A DNA stretch of 64,000 nucleotides from Notospermus geniculatus (Eukaryota > Nemertea > Pilidiophora > Heteronemertea > Lineidae), in assembly GCA_002633025.1 (NCBI GenBank), contig NMRB01000204.1:37440-101439 (forward strand), written 5' to 3'. The notes under the pieces are model-generated. The model had not been told where the DNA came from, searched no databases, and saw nothing but the letters and a program-made list of their open reading frames with translations. Positions 1-19,368 of the stretch are shown piece by piece. Position numbers and translations under genes: made by a program. Positions within the stretch are counted from its first letter, which is position 1; each line of letters opens with the position of its first letter.

Positions 1-1793
1 CCATCTTTGGAACCTTTCCAAGCTTGGAGATGCCATCATTTTTGGAAGGCGGATGAAGGCCACAAATTACAGCAACATGAGAGCATTTGCAACCGAAACG
101 TATTCGACACCTTTGGATACAGTCTAAAATGAGTTTTCGACACACGATACCTAGTGTAGTTCCGCTTAGACCGTGAAGTCCCGTTAGATACTTTTGCCCA
201 ATTGCAGTGAAAAGCCAAGGATAGAAGAAGAGGTAGGCTACATACCTCCTTTGCATGGTACTGAAAAGATGACAGGAAACACGTGAATTCCCGTTACATA
301 TAGGCCTATATGTATACATTGAACTACGAGAGTGAGATTGCATGTACCAAGGATCGGTGTTTAGCTTGCATCCATTGCAGCTACTACATGTACGTGTGTC
401 GTTCGTTAGGGGCAATTTGTGTGACATGAAACAAACATTCGTGATTTTTTTACATGTCCATCGTGTAGCCTAATTCTGAAGGTTGTGAAGCACCCCAGGA
501 TCTATCACCATTGTCTTACCTTCATTCGCATGTATCAAGGCTACAACAAATATAAGATGAGCACTAGTAGCCTCATCGATTTAGCATAATCCCACCAGTT
601 GCTACGATTTATGATAATTGTATTTCTGGAGCTCAGACACAGAAAATAGGCAGGAAAAAAGTCACGTCCATGTATGTATTAGGCGGGTCAAATGGCCAGG
701 GTCCATATTCAAAGGTATGATACCGGTAGGGCCTACTTATTTTTTTGTGTTGAACAAAGGATGTCGCTAACAGTAATTCTATTCCAGAAAATACAACTTT
801 CTTACCAATTGCAAAACCGAAAATCCACAAGATCCTCATCTCTGCAAAATAATGACAAAAAATTCGTGCTCTCTCTCCAACAATGGCAGAACCGCCCCCT
901 GCTTTAACTCTCTTCGCGGAGACAGGGGTTAAAGCAGGGGGTGGTTATGATCAGTCCGTGAAGCAGGGGTGATTACGAGTCCATGAACCTTCGTCTTGTT
1001 GCCGACTGCAGGCCATCTTGATGCAGTCCTTAATATGTCCATGGCAGACCGCGATACAAAGAACCAAAGGTTGTCCGTTATACCGGTAACATAACAGAAT
1101 TCGATATTCCACCATTTGTTAGCGAAAACCTTACCGGTCCGTCCTCGAGAGAATCAAATAGGAGACTAGTTGGCATGATATGCAGAATCATGGGGCTCTC
1201 TCTCACCTGTCGATAATTACCACTTTATCCAATTTATGAGTATCCATCGTGATGGTCCTTTTCCCATTGAAGCTGCCAGAATAATTTGCTAACGATTGGC
1301 AGCTGAATTCAATTGATTTTATGTGCCATGATAGGCCTATTCAGCGGAAGAGCATTGCAAGTCAAGAAGTTATTTCCGGCTTTCAAACCATGTGCTGACA
1401 GGCCCCCAAATGCTGCCTGACTCCATGGAGGTCTGTCTGTGACAGTTTTGTCCAAGAAAAAGAATATCAAAGAAAATCATTATTTCATCTTGCATTTCTT
1501 ATTTTTCGAGTTCTACCCGTACATTGCATGTATTTTTATGATATTCACTCAGAAATGTACATTCATTCTTAATCTTGATCCATCACTTGATACATTTGTT
1601 TGCTTATAAGCAGCATGTGCACAAGCGACATGGCGAAGTTTTTAAACATATGCCATGATGAAGAGTTTGCACAACTGACGTGCTTTGCCAAGCTTGGAAG
1701 CTGTCAATCGATTGGGAATAAATATATCTCTGTATGGTCGATGATAATAGGTTTTCCCACCACACACAGAACTTATCTGCTGTGGTGCCTGGA

Positions 1794-2028
1794 CCACTAT
1801 TCATAAAACAAGTCAAAGCAGACCGAAGATATACACTTTTAAGTGGTCCGAACAAGTGGAATTCAATATGCTCCTTAAGTTCTGTGGACCACTCATAATC
1901 ACCTTTATATTTGAGACACCTCCAGGGCAGTCTAAACTTAAGTACCTCACATACCTTAGTGGACTACACTTGACTTAAGAGGTCGTGAGATAGGAATTTT
2001 TATGAATACTGGTCCTGGCACACAGAAG
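1794..2028. repeat. Dispersed palindrome-ended repeat, copy 1
   Basis: The element begins near ACTATTCATAAAA and ends near TTTTATGAATACTGGTCC, so its ends are imperfect inverted repeats. Its interior (AAGTGGTCCGAACAAGTGG, then GAGACACCTCC) recurs at 3035-3236 with about 10% differences. No coding capacity. Probably a non-autonomous DNA element. Confidence 0.65.
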
Positions 2029-3034
2029 ACAGATTGTCGATTCTGATGCAAGCAAAGCAGAAGATAACATCAGTATAGACATCAAGGCAAACTTGAACAT
2101 CCACGTTCTTCGCACAATGACCTTAAGTAATTCCTGGCATAACACAGCAACACATCAGAAGTGATAATAGGTACAAAATGGCAATTCAACTTCTCCAAGC
2201 TATTTGAAATCTACGAGATCAATCCTTTTGTCCTTTTGCAGGCAAACTATTGTTCACTATCAGCCTGACAAAGGATTTGTGTGGGCTTACCCTAAAAGTT
2301 ACGGGAGCTTTGAAGTAACTGTCCAAAATCTCACAGAAACCACATAGCCTGTTTTGAAGACAACCGGTAAGTAGCTCTTTTCCCCAATGCAGTATCTTTA
2401 TTTACATGTCTAATAAATATATGTACAGGATTTACAAATTTTACCACAATGTAAATGAAGTGTTAAGAAGTAGGCCTACTTTTGCTCTATTCTTTGGTCC
2501 AACTAGAAGCACTGCACTGGCTTTTCTGTACTGCCAGCACCGGTACATTTTTGTCTTCTCAGTCATAGAAACTTTTTTGGGCTTCTGTTCCCTTCTTCCT
2601 CCTTTCATTGAATTGGGAGTTCCAGTACACATAAATTAAGGATTTGTCCCAGGACACATAAATTAAGGATTTGTCATACTGCAATATCTTTTCACTTATA
2701 CCAGTATATGTTCCAAAAGTTTTGATTGAGTGTGTACATTGTATTACATTGATTCAAAAAGACCTCGTTGACAAAGCACTCCCTTCCATTTGCATCTTCT
2801 ATTGACTTCTTATACACAACATTAAACACTACTGCAATATAAAACTGTATAACGAGAAGAAAATCAAAAGTACATTAGGTAGATTGGGTAATCTCAAGTG
2901 AAAAAACTGATGGATGACAACTGAACAATCTACGGCACAGGCAGTGTGCAATAATCTTATAAAACATCGTTCGTGATCAAAGCATCATCCTTTCTTTACT
3001 CACATCTTGCCATACCAGTCAGGATCGGATATAT

Positions 3035-3236
3035 ACCGAAGATATACACCCTTAATTAAAGTGGTCCAAACAAGTGGAATTCAATATGCTCCTTAAGTTG
3101 TGTGGACCACTCATAATCACCCTTATATCTGAGACACCTCCGAGGCAGTCTTAACTTAAGTACCTCACCTAGCTTAGTGGACTACACTTGATTAAAGAGG
3201 TCTTGAGATAAGAATTTTTATGAATACCGGTCCTGA
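3035..3236. repeat. Dispersed palindrome-ended repeat, copy 2
   Basis: Second copy of the family at 1794-2028, in the same orientation. It shares the AAGTGGTCCAAACAAGTGG and GTGGACTACACTTGA blocks and the ATGAATACCGGTCCTG end. The left end is shorter than in copy 1. Confidence 0.65.
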
Positions 3237-3747
3237 GCTATAAATTACATCAAATTATGATTGCTTAAGCAAACCGAGTATTGGATCAGCTAACCATGAA
3301 TTTTTTGATTCGGTCTCGAGATATAACCACATTACAAAACAAAAGGACTTGTCTACAGATCCTGAATTCCTTTATATCCAGAATGAAGTTCGTTGTCACC
3401 ATTCAGTGATGGAATGACCTTGCACATTTTCCTCAGCAGAGGCAAACTCTCAATTCAAATGCCTAAGGAACTAGACCATCAAAATCATTGTCAATTGGTT
3501 CTGTAGTTCTCTTCTTGCTGCTCTGTTCTGATTTTCTGAAATATACAACAAAGATGAAAATTAATGCTATACAGGAGTCTACACACAGACGAATCACTGA
3601 AAAGACTCATTGAAGAAAAAAATAACTACACCACTTTGATGATATTTTCAACAATCCTGATTAGTTTTCCCACTAGCTTTTCTACTTTAGCATAAAACTC
3701 ACCAAGTTGTGCAACCTCAATATTTTTCTCTCTAAATACAAACATTT

Positions 3748-3866
3748 GGCCTGTATTTTAGAATGCTCCTCAATGTAAAGGAGTTCCTCAAGGGTATTTT
3801 TCTCCTGTTGAGAACAACAGCCTTGAGGAACTCCTTTACATTGAGGAGCATTCTAAAATACGGGCC
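3748..3866. repeat. Fold-back element, family B, copy 1
   Basis: A long palindrome. The left arm starts GGCCTGTATTTTAGAATGCT and the right arm ends with its complement, AGCATTCTAAAATACGGGCC. The arms are about 50 bp, with a short loop around 3795-3815. A second copy lies at 33406-33513 inside a TAF1 intron. No ORF; a MITE-like fold-back element. Confidence 0.85.
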
Positions 3867-6786
3867 AAAGTCCTCATAACATGACAACATGTCTATCCCG
3901 GGATGTCTATATACCGATCCTTTGACATGTTGGAAGCAAGAAAGACAAAAAGACTAAATCTGACATTTTCTGTAGTGAGAACTTAACGAAATCCATAGAC
4001 AACAACTAAGTCGCTGTGTAATTTATCTAGTATTTCCTCTTTAAAATAATTTAGATTTCCCAAGTAATTTCTCCGTTTTTCTGTTGGCAAGATCTATAGA
4101 TGAAGGAGTTTTACTCATAAATCAATTAAAACAAGAAATTCTTTCAGGAGTGCAAGCATCAATTTGTAGTATTTTAGCTTATCACCAAATAACGTGTGCA
4201 ATATTGATGTGATGAAGGACGAAACGGTGTCCTTCAGGAAAACCTTTGATTGAATCTGCAACCTGATTGTGCATGTACAATAAAGATTACAATATGAAGC
4301 TGCACCACACACCTAAGCAAGGATATATGCCCTCTAGTGCTAACTAAAAGCAAGCATAAGATTGTCATCAAATCGTGCATAAAATAGAAGTTGATAAAGA
4401 TTGACTGTGTTTATGAATGATACCAGTTGTCTGAGTGAAAAATTATCCCAACCTCTGGCGTGTGAGGCTTGCAAACGGGGCTTAATTCGAGTTCAAAGAT
4501 GTTTATCATTCCAAATCAGTCAGTATTTCATGCACAATTTGACATTCAGGTGATAACTGCACTCGATGAAACAAAATGACCAACCAGTGTTGCATCACGG
4601 TGTCAGTCAGTTTCTGAAACCAAGAAGTAATCATTCAAGGAAAGAAATCTACAGATGGGAGAGTGGGCAAATCGATTTCACTTGATGAAGATGATGGCAA
4701 AGTAACTGGACTACAAAAGATGCAGCCTTAACCATTTTGCTACCACAGACAGATTTTCTGGTCCGTGACGTCATGACGCTGCCATGGCATCATGAATATA
4801 ATGCACTAGCATCACATACACAGAAATGCACTTCATGACGTCATGATGATGTCATAATGATGCAATGACTGGTACTGAATGTAATCATAATAATAACGTT
4901 TTTAATGTAACAAAGACAATTTGAGGAAAAGTCAATTTCTTACCAATTTTTCAATTGAAAAGCCAGGTTATTTGCCATCATCATATAAATATTTTACTCC
5001 AAAAGTATATCAGTGTGGAACAGCTCCTGCAGAGCCAATATGAAAGCAGTTCTCACCACTCCACTTCAGTCTGGGTTACCTAGACATTAAGGCTACAAAA
5101 GGGAGATTGTTATAGATGGTGGCATATATGCATGATACATGTAGAACAAGCAAATAGCCAATCATATGAATGGGAAAAGGGCATTGTTGATGCTGGATCA
5201 ATGGTGCATTCAGTAACAAATCATCAACTATTTTCACTGAATTAAATGTAGTTATAGAATGTTAATACAAGTCGGAACTGCATGCCTAGCCCTCCGAGTG
5301 CTGACTCCCTCTAATGGCTTTTTCAATACTCCATGAATTCAATGCCTTATGCGAGGGTCCTGAGTCCGATAGGAATATTTCATGCCCATCAATTCAATAG
5401 GTGGACCTTATGCAGAGGCTTCAACTGAAGGCTGAAAAATTTTATAGTAATGGAATTTTGGATGTATATCCAAGATAGTGTCCACATACAGCCCAGATGG
5501 ACAACCCGACATGGTGTCCTGACCAAAGGAATTTCCTGATTGTATGCAAGGGACAAAACAGATAGAATTCATTCCAATTTTTCCAACGGTTGAACCATAG
5601 TTGTACATTTTATTGTAAAAAGCCTTCTCCTGAGTGTCAAATGGTCAAGAATGTACCACATTTTGATTTACCTTACCAAGAAACAATACCGGTATCATAT
5701 TCCTTGTCCACAAACACAACAAAAAATAAAATGAAATTCATCACCTAGATTTAATTCGACAACCTTACAAAACTTAGGAAAAATTACTCGAACATCAAAG
5801 CATGAAAATGAAAAAATCCACAAATTACTAGAAAAAGTTAAAACAAAAATCAATTAAAAAAAACAAAAATGCACCCTTCTCTCCCACTCTTAAACAATAG
5901 ACCAGTCCAAAACTTCTATAATCTCTGTCAGTGGACAAGTCCATTCCATGTTAGGGATGAAAAGAAGGACAGCCATATTTACAACATGCAAAGTGAGAAC
6001 ACTTTACCTAGAATCACACAGCATCAGAACCAAAATATTGATACCTAGAATAGATAATGAAACTGTGATAGGCATTATAAGCTTATTTGTTTTGGAGGCC
6101 CATCACCGGAGGTGACCAAATTCTGAATGGCCTTGTAAAAATATTGAGTGCAGTCAAAATGGTTTGTTGTCCATATGTCAGCTTTGCACCTGGGAGATCA
6201 GTTAAAAAGGTATGTAGTAGAGACGAAATAAAGGTGGTGGATGAAATGGGTCAAGGAAATTCTTCACTATATAAATTCTGAAAAGAATGCAGCACTTTAT
6301 CGCACAGAGGTAAACCCACACCTAACCTCAGGCAAGTACCTAAAGAAGTACGAACCAGCAGTCAATGAACCTGCCACAATGTTAGGCTTGTGTCTAGCTT
6401 CTTAACGTTATGGAATAATGAAATGGAACGATGAAATAATTAATAATGAAAGCAAAACACAGGAACTGTTTTTTTATTCATAGTAAATTTTTATGCATAG
6501 TAATTTTTCTTTTTCAGAGTAATTTTTCTTTTTCTTTCACAGTGTTTCTTCAGGTATATTAAAATCAAACAAAAAACGAAATAATCCAAACAAGAGGAAT
6601 GCAAGTTTGGCAAAAATAAAGGTTGTGGCCCCTGATGAATGCAATAGAAATTCTGATTCTGTGTAGACTTTCATCATTTACAGAATACATGTTGGTAGTA
6701 AGTAATGCATGCGTTTCCAATTTTTCTGCAGAAAAAAGAGTCTGATCAATTTGTTTCAGATCTTAAACTAAATCTGTGAAGTATAC

Positions 6787-13654
<6,868 letters not shown>

Positions 13655-13889
13655 CTACAATAGGTCAAACATGATTTGATGATCGAATACATGAGTTACA
13701 CAGATAAATCTGTAGATAATCCTGCCCAAACATCGTCTCAAGTCAATGGCAGTAATTTGACTGGTGTGATGTGATTTTGTTCATAACAATCTTCTGATAT
13801 TCTTAGCGTATTTTAATTTTCTTTGCCTGGTTTTCAATCAGATAGAGTTTTATCTTTACATTCATTTCCCTCCATTTGTACAGGGTTCT

Positions 13890-13998
13890 GGCCCCATATT
13901 CATAAAACTACTTAAGTCTAAGTGTGATACTTATCGTTTGTGTTGAACAAAGGATAAGTGTCATACTTAGACTTAAGTAGTTTTATGAATACGGGCCC
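13890..13998. repeat. Fold-back element, family C
   Basis: Palindrome with arms CATATTCATAAAACTACTTA and TAAGTAGTTTTATGAATACG extending over about 48 bp each, a loop around 13938-13950 and GGCCC/GGGCC outer ends. Its outer ends (GGCCC...ATTCA) resemble those of family A, but the arms differ. Single copy seen. Confidence 0.85.
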
Positions 13999-14345
13999 TG
14001 AATTATGGTCGTCATCAATCATGTCAATGACAATTTCAACTTCAGGCATGCACAACTACAGTCATCAGTGTGATTGCTACGGCTACAGTCATGACAGTAG
14101 AGATTCAAGACCATTATAAGCACAGCTAACTCAGCACATCCAGAAATGAAAAGTAAACTGCAATAAGGAAAACATTTTGATATGGTCAGTGAAAAAAACA
14201 AAATTGGTTGAGAGTTGAGAAGAATACTAGTAGATTATGAATATGACGAACAAGACCAAGAGGAGAAACAAGCAAATGAAATGCATGTGAAATGTTACAA
14301 CACTCAGATTGATATTTAAAAAGAAATCACATGCTCAGCTAACTC

Positions 14346-14399
14346 ACTACATGTATTACAACACTATGACTATCATGTGAGTGTTGTAATACATGTAGT
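14346..14399. repeat. Small perfect hairpin
   Basis: Arms ACTACATGTATTACAACACT and the exact complement AGTGTTGTAATACATGTAGT separated by about 13 nt. Could be a tiny fold-back element or a hairpin-forming intronic sequence. No other copy was noticed. Confidence 0.8.
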
Positions 14400-14999
14400 C
14401 AAAAACAGATAGGCGAGCTCGCTTATCTACCGGTATTTTGATGCAGTGTATGACATGCATGGCTGATGCCATTTGATATTTCTTAGCTTCGAAAACAGAC
14501 ATGACAGAGGGAAAGTAACAAAATGTGGACTCAGATATCCCGGACAAAATTCCTCCAAAGAAAGTGTTAAGAAAATGGTGAATTATGTTAACACCAAATG
14601 TGTGTGAAATGCGATGCAAACATGTCGGACTCGGAGCGAAGTTAGTGCCAGTCGTGCCCTATTAAGAAGCTGAAAATGAAGAAAACCAACTCCAATTTTG
14701 TCAGAGATACCTGTGACAACCATGCAAAACTAGAACTGTGAAATTTGCTTGACAGCAAATTTGATGGTCCCTACATCAGAAAATGGAAATTGAATGAAGA
14801 AAGGGCAAGGAGGGTACATATACATGTATGACTGTGGCACAGCAGTCAGGTTCTTGGGGTTACCATCCTCCTGGAATGTCTTCCTGGTAGGCAATAGATA
14901 GAGAAGGAGGGCAAACAAATGACTACACGGCATGCACATTCTGCAGACATGTATTGTTTACCAATTGACAAACACAGGGAGTGTGTGCATTCAACAGCA

Positions 15000-15245
15000 T
15001 GGTCCGATCGGCGGCGTAGGGGTGGGTGGGTGGGGCTGTCTACTGCGGGGTCCAGCACCTCTCCCTCTCCAAGGACGGTCTTTACCCGAGGGTGGGGAGA
15101 TAGTGCCCTATCCGGAGGCGGACAGGGAGGGGGAGGAGGATGGGGAGTGGAGAATGGGGAGGGGCAGGAAGGGGGAAGCGAGGGGAGGGGGAGGAGGAGG
15201 GGGCAGCGGCCTGCCTTCAGAGACCAGAGGGCGGGCAAAGTGGTG
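15000..15245 (+). repeat. G-rich low-complexity tract
   Basis: The plus strand is very rich in GGGGAGG, GGGGGAGGAGG and GGGTGGGTGGGG runs, densest at 15120-15215. Overlapping reading frames on both strands here have G/R/E or P/S composition and no domain, so I read them as artefacts. Several spaced G-runs could form G-quadruplexes. Confidence 0.75.
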
Positions 15246-15721
15246 GAGATGGATACGGATCCATTGTTCGGCCTGAACCAAACAAAAAACTGAGGGAAAT
15301 ATTTAAGTTCATCAGTTCAGAATAAAACACTCTTCAAATACGCTAATAAACATTTTTTTGAAACTATCTAACCTTTCAGACCTGGATACAAATATTGACT
15401 ATAGGATGGTACTACTTGATTTTGCAGTGATTGAGTGGTTTTCTTGGAATCGTGTCCCAATTGAGTGTGGAAGAAGGAAGAAATAAAAATTTCCTACCAA
15501 CCCAGTGATATCAATGGTCCCTACATTGACAATGTAGGGCCCATAATGAGACCAAGATATGTTGATTGTTTGTATAGATGCACTCTACGAACTAAAACAA
15601 CAAAACAGCTGACTTTTAGAGTTGCAAAACTGGTGGATTAGAATAAAATACAACATGATTTTGACAGTGATGCAGGTGAAGGTGTCACTTTGAAAGCTAC
15701 AGGTTATTTGGAACATTGATC

Positions 15722-15885
15722 ATCTTGATGATATACTGATTTCTCAAAAATTGGTAAGATTTTGAGATGATATACTGATTTCTCAAAAACTGGTTAGATT
15801 TTGAGATGATATACTGATTTCTCAAAAATTGGTTAGATCTTGAGATGATATAGGCCTACTGATTTCTCAAAAATTGGCTACTGTG
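15722..15885. repeat. Tandem repeat, about 42-bp unit, four copies
   Basis: Four direct copies of GATATACTGATTTCTCAAAA followed by ATTGGTTAGATTTTGAGAT, with single-base differences. The last copy carries a small TAGGCCTA insertion. Noncoding. Confidence 0.9.
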
Positions 15886-16269
15886 ATAGCACTGCTGCTA
15901 CCCAAAAAACTCTCAACTAAAGCAGGTAATTTCTGAAGAATTCCACTGGGTACACTTGATTGATCACTTGACTTGACCAATTTTGATGGGACCACTGCAG
16001 AAATAGACTTGGCTCCAACTGGTTATGTTATCAGGCGCAGATCCAGAGGGGGCGCGCCGGGTTTTTTAGCCAAAAATGAGTTTCTTGTGACTGAAACCTT
16101 GAAACAAAGGACAGTCTTGCATTTGCTATTTAAGATAGATGTTTGCAAAAAATGAGTGAGTCTGAGTGGAGGATGGAGCAAAGCTGATAGTCACTGTCAC
16201 ATCAGAGGGCAAAGAGGGAACACTTTACAAAACCTTGACCAAACAGGCATCTATGGCAAGCCGTTTGTT

Positions 16270-16870
16270 CATTTAATCAAATAAACCAGTTTTTTTTAAA
16301 TAAAAAAACTAGGTTTATTTTGAAAAAATCTTGTTTTTTTACAGAATGTGGAAAAAAAACATTTTTTTAAAAAGAAAGTTGTTTTTTTAAAAACCGTTTT
16401 TTCCCATTTTGCAGAAAAGAAACTAGGTTTTTAAAAAAATAGTTCCTTTTAAAAAAGTTGTTTTTTTAAAAAAAGCAGTTTAAAAAATCTAGTTTATTTA
16501 AAAAAACTGTTTTTTAATAAAAACAGGTTTATTTGATTAAATGAACAAACGGCTTGCAAACAAACCTGTTTTTTTCCTTTTATTGGACAAATGGAGAGAT
16601 CAAAATAAACCAACTTTTATATTTTTAAAAAAGTAGGTTTCTTTTAAAAAAAACAAGTTTCTTTTTTAAAAAACAGTTTTTTTAAAAACCAGTTTTTTTA
16701 AAAAAGTTTTTCCACTCAGGTAAAAACTAGGATTTTTTGAATAAATGAACAGTTGGCTAAAAAACAAGTTTAAAAAAACAAGATTTTTTGCAATGGAGTA
16801 AAAGAAACCTTTTTTAAAATAAAAAAACAGGTTTTAAAAAAAACTGGTTTATTTGATTAAATGAACAAAC
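16270..16870. repeat. A/T low-complexity block built from AAAACAGGTTT-like words
   Basis: About 600 bp of alternating A- and T-runs punctuated by CAGG, CTGG and CTAGG. The phrase TTTGATTAAATGAACAAACG recurs near 16528 and 16854, and its complement occurs near 16262-16285, so the block has internal direct and inverted order. Noncoding. Confidence 0.8.
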
Positions 16871-17654
16871 AGGTTGCTGAACAAATGGACAAATGGGTGT
16901 TGAGGGGCCAAAGATCAAGTTGATGCCTTATGTGAGATCTGTGGGTTCGAGTCTCAGTCTGGTAGGAAGCTATTCTTTCACCTTAGAAACCTGTTATTAT
17001 TTCATGCCCCTTCAAATAACCTGTAGTTCCAAGTTCTAGTGGATAGTGTGGTCAGTGACAATCACAACACAGAATGAATTTCTTCAACAACAACTCATAC
17101 CATTTTCAGTAATTTACGAAAAGTGAACGATAGTGACAAGCCAGGAACGCACTTGGACTACTGGATCTTCCTGATTCCAATATGGGAGAGGTATGTCTGC
17201 AGCAAAAAGCCAGAAATATGGAATAAGAAAATCTCAAATTGGATCCGATAGGCTGAGTCTAAATCCTGAAAATCATAAATTTACTGTCAAATTTACTTTT
17301 TACATGCACCTTGTGTGAGTTCAGTAACGTAATCAATAAACGCGGACACTTTTTACAGGGGATATTCTTTCCTGTTACACTGTACATCAGAGTCCATGAC
17401 CATGGTCATGGCATGGATCGTTGCATGACCCTTTTGAACCCCCTACTCAATCAATTCAAACAGAACAATGGCAATGGATGGACGATAGTTGGTCTTTTAT
17501 GTACATGATGTAAAATTTACAATCGCCGCGTGATAAATACCCGCATTCCGAGTGTTTATCCGTTCATGAACTGGCAGATCGAGATTGTCAGAAATATTCA
17601 GAAAAGCAGGCTCGGTGTGAATAAAATACAAATCGACGATCACAGAAAAACAAC

Positions 17655-17655
17655 N
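17655..17655. other. Single-N assembly join
   Basis: A lone N interrupts the sequence just before an open reverse-transcriptase frame. It may stand for a gap of unknown size; the retrotransposon is cut exactly here. Confidence 0.7.
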
Positions 17656-19197
17656 GAAATTGAACAATAATGCTGTAAGAAATGATGAAAATGAGGTTTT
17701 TGTTTTCCTAAATCTTTTTTCTTTGCTTTATGCTGATGACACAATCATATTTGCAGAAAATGAATGTGGATTACAAAAGAACATTGACCTATTGTATAGT
17801 TATTGTGAGACCAATAAGCTAACGGTAAATGAGTCGAAAACAAAAGTCTTAGTTTTCACCAAATCTAAGGTGAGGCTGAATAACCTCCCAATCTTTAGGT
17901 ATGGACAATCTGTTTTAGAACGAGTTGAAGAATATACATATTTAGGTATTATTTTTCAGTGGAATGGCAAATTCTCAAAAGCAAAGAAAAACCTCCATGA
18001 TAAAGCTCAGAGAGCCATGTATAGCATTATTCAAAAGGGTAGAAGGTTTAATTTACCTATTGATACCATGTTAAAACTTTTTGATTCCTGTGTTTCCCCA
18101 ATACTATTGTATGGGTCCGAGGTGTGGGGTTATGAAAATTTAGATATTATAGAACGCATCCACACCAAATTTTGTAAACTCATCACCAAGACAAGTAAAT
18201 ATACTCATAACTCAGTCATGTATGGTGAGTTGGGTAGAACTCCATTATCAATTCAAGTTAAAGTCAGAATGATCAACTACTGGGTCAAAATTCTTCACAG
18301 TGAAAGGTCAAAGTTGAATTTCATTTTATATAGGATACTATCTCATTTACACATCATTGACAGGTATTCCTCAGATTGGTTAAAATCTATCAGAGACACT
18401 CTTCAAAATTGTGGTCTCAATTATATCTGGCTTGAACAGTATGCTCCTAATAATAAAGGACTGGGTTTTAAGATCAGAAATACCCTCACTGATCACTTCT
18501 TCCAACATTGGTGTCAGAAGATAGATAATGAAGATGACTTCGTTAATTACAGAATATTCAAAACAAGAATTTGTCAGGAAAAATACCTCCAGATCCTCCC
18601 TGACTACTTGAAATATGCGTTATTAGAATTCAGATGTGGTTCTAGAAAGCTTTCATCCAATAGAGATAAATATGATTTGGCGAGAAATGATAGGATTTGT
18701 CAGTATTGCAATAGTGTGCAAATTGGTGATGAATACCATTTCCTTTTTGAGTGCAAGCTCTTATCTGATTATAGGATTCAATTTATTCCTGAGTATTATA
18801 GAAATAGGTGTAGTACTCAGAAAATGACAGAATTAATGAATAGTGATGATAGAGAAATCATATTCAGAGTAGCAAAATTTGTATTTTACAGTTTGAAACT
18901 TTATAGATCAAGGAATATTCGTTAGCCTCCGTACTATAAAATTTCAAAAACATGTATACTATAAGTAAATCTTGTCAAATTTAATTTTGAATTAATAGTC
19001 ACAATATATTGTGCAATCATCTTTATGGTGAATCAACTGCTGCATCAAATTTATATTTTTGTAGTTTCATAGTTTATTTTTGTATCTTTTAGTCATTGTA
19101 GAACCCCATGTATATGTAAATGTACCTCATTATACCACAAGTGTGGTTTGAGTGGAATAAATTTTCGTATTTCGTATTTCGTATTTCGTATTTCGAG
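17656..19197 (+). mobile_element. Non-LTR retrotransposon, 3' part (RT C-terminal half and tail)
   Basis: An open frame of about 421 codons (to TAG at 18923-18925) begins at the single-N join. It contains the reverse-transcriptase catalytic motif YADD (LLYADDTIIFAE, about 17726-17760), then LTVNESKTKVLVF and YTYLGIIF, as in non-LTR elements. The C-terminal part has a CX2C-X8-H-X4-C motif (CQYC...EYHFLFEC). The endonuclease and the N-terminal RT are missing. After a 3' UTR of about 240 bp the element ends in a TATTTCG repeat (19164-19197). The clade is uncertain. The frame is intact, so the copy is young or was cut only by the assembly join. Confidence 0.9.
19164..19197 (+). repeat. (TATTTCG)n 3' tail of the retrotransposon
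   Basis: About four perfect copies of the 7-mer TATTTCG close the non-LTR element. Short-repeat 3' tails in place of poly(A) are known in several non-LTR lineages. Confidence 0.85.
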
Positions 19198-19368
19198 CCT
19201 GACGTTATGACGTCGTTTCATTCATCAAATCCAAGTCTCGAATGAAATCTCGCGGGACCAGATTGCAACTGGAACTACTAACTGGAACTGGCTGCAACGA
19301 AAAGGCCGTGTAACGAAACGACCGTAAACCCTGATTGAATAATGGCGGACATCGGACATGTCGGACTG

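Larger units (their letters stand above)
1..6786. other. Region without a recognisable gene
   Basis: All reading frames here are short (under 90 codons), unspliced and without recognisable domains. The right end may hold the 3' UTR of the kinesin gene, whose stop codon is at 6787-6789 on the minus strand. The region holds dispersed repeats listed separately (1794-2028, 3035-3236, 3748-3866) and is otherwise AT-rich intergenic sequence. I see no RNA gene. Confidence 0.6.
13655..17655. other. Gene-poor stretch upstream of the visible KIF3A exons
   Basis: Probably the long first intron and 5' flank of KIF3A, because the exon at 13654 starts after an acceptor with an in-frame stop upstream. I could not find the first coding exon. 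It holds a fold-back (13890-13998), a hairpin (14346-14399), a G-rich tract, a 42-bp tandem repeat and an A/T low-complexity block, listed separately. Confidence 0.6.

Noticed and set aside
14846-15325. Overlapping frames of 110-130 codons on both strands
   Set aside because: G-rich low-complexity sequence gives R/G/E- or P/S-rich translations without domain, splice signals or conservation clues.
16033-16155. Third GGATCC-ended element
   Set aside because: Only the start (CAGGCGCAGATCCAGAGGG) matches; no matching right end was found, so I list it only as a possible fragment.
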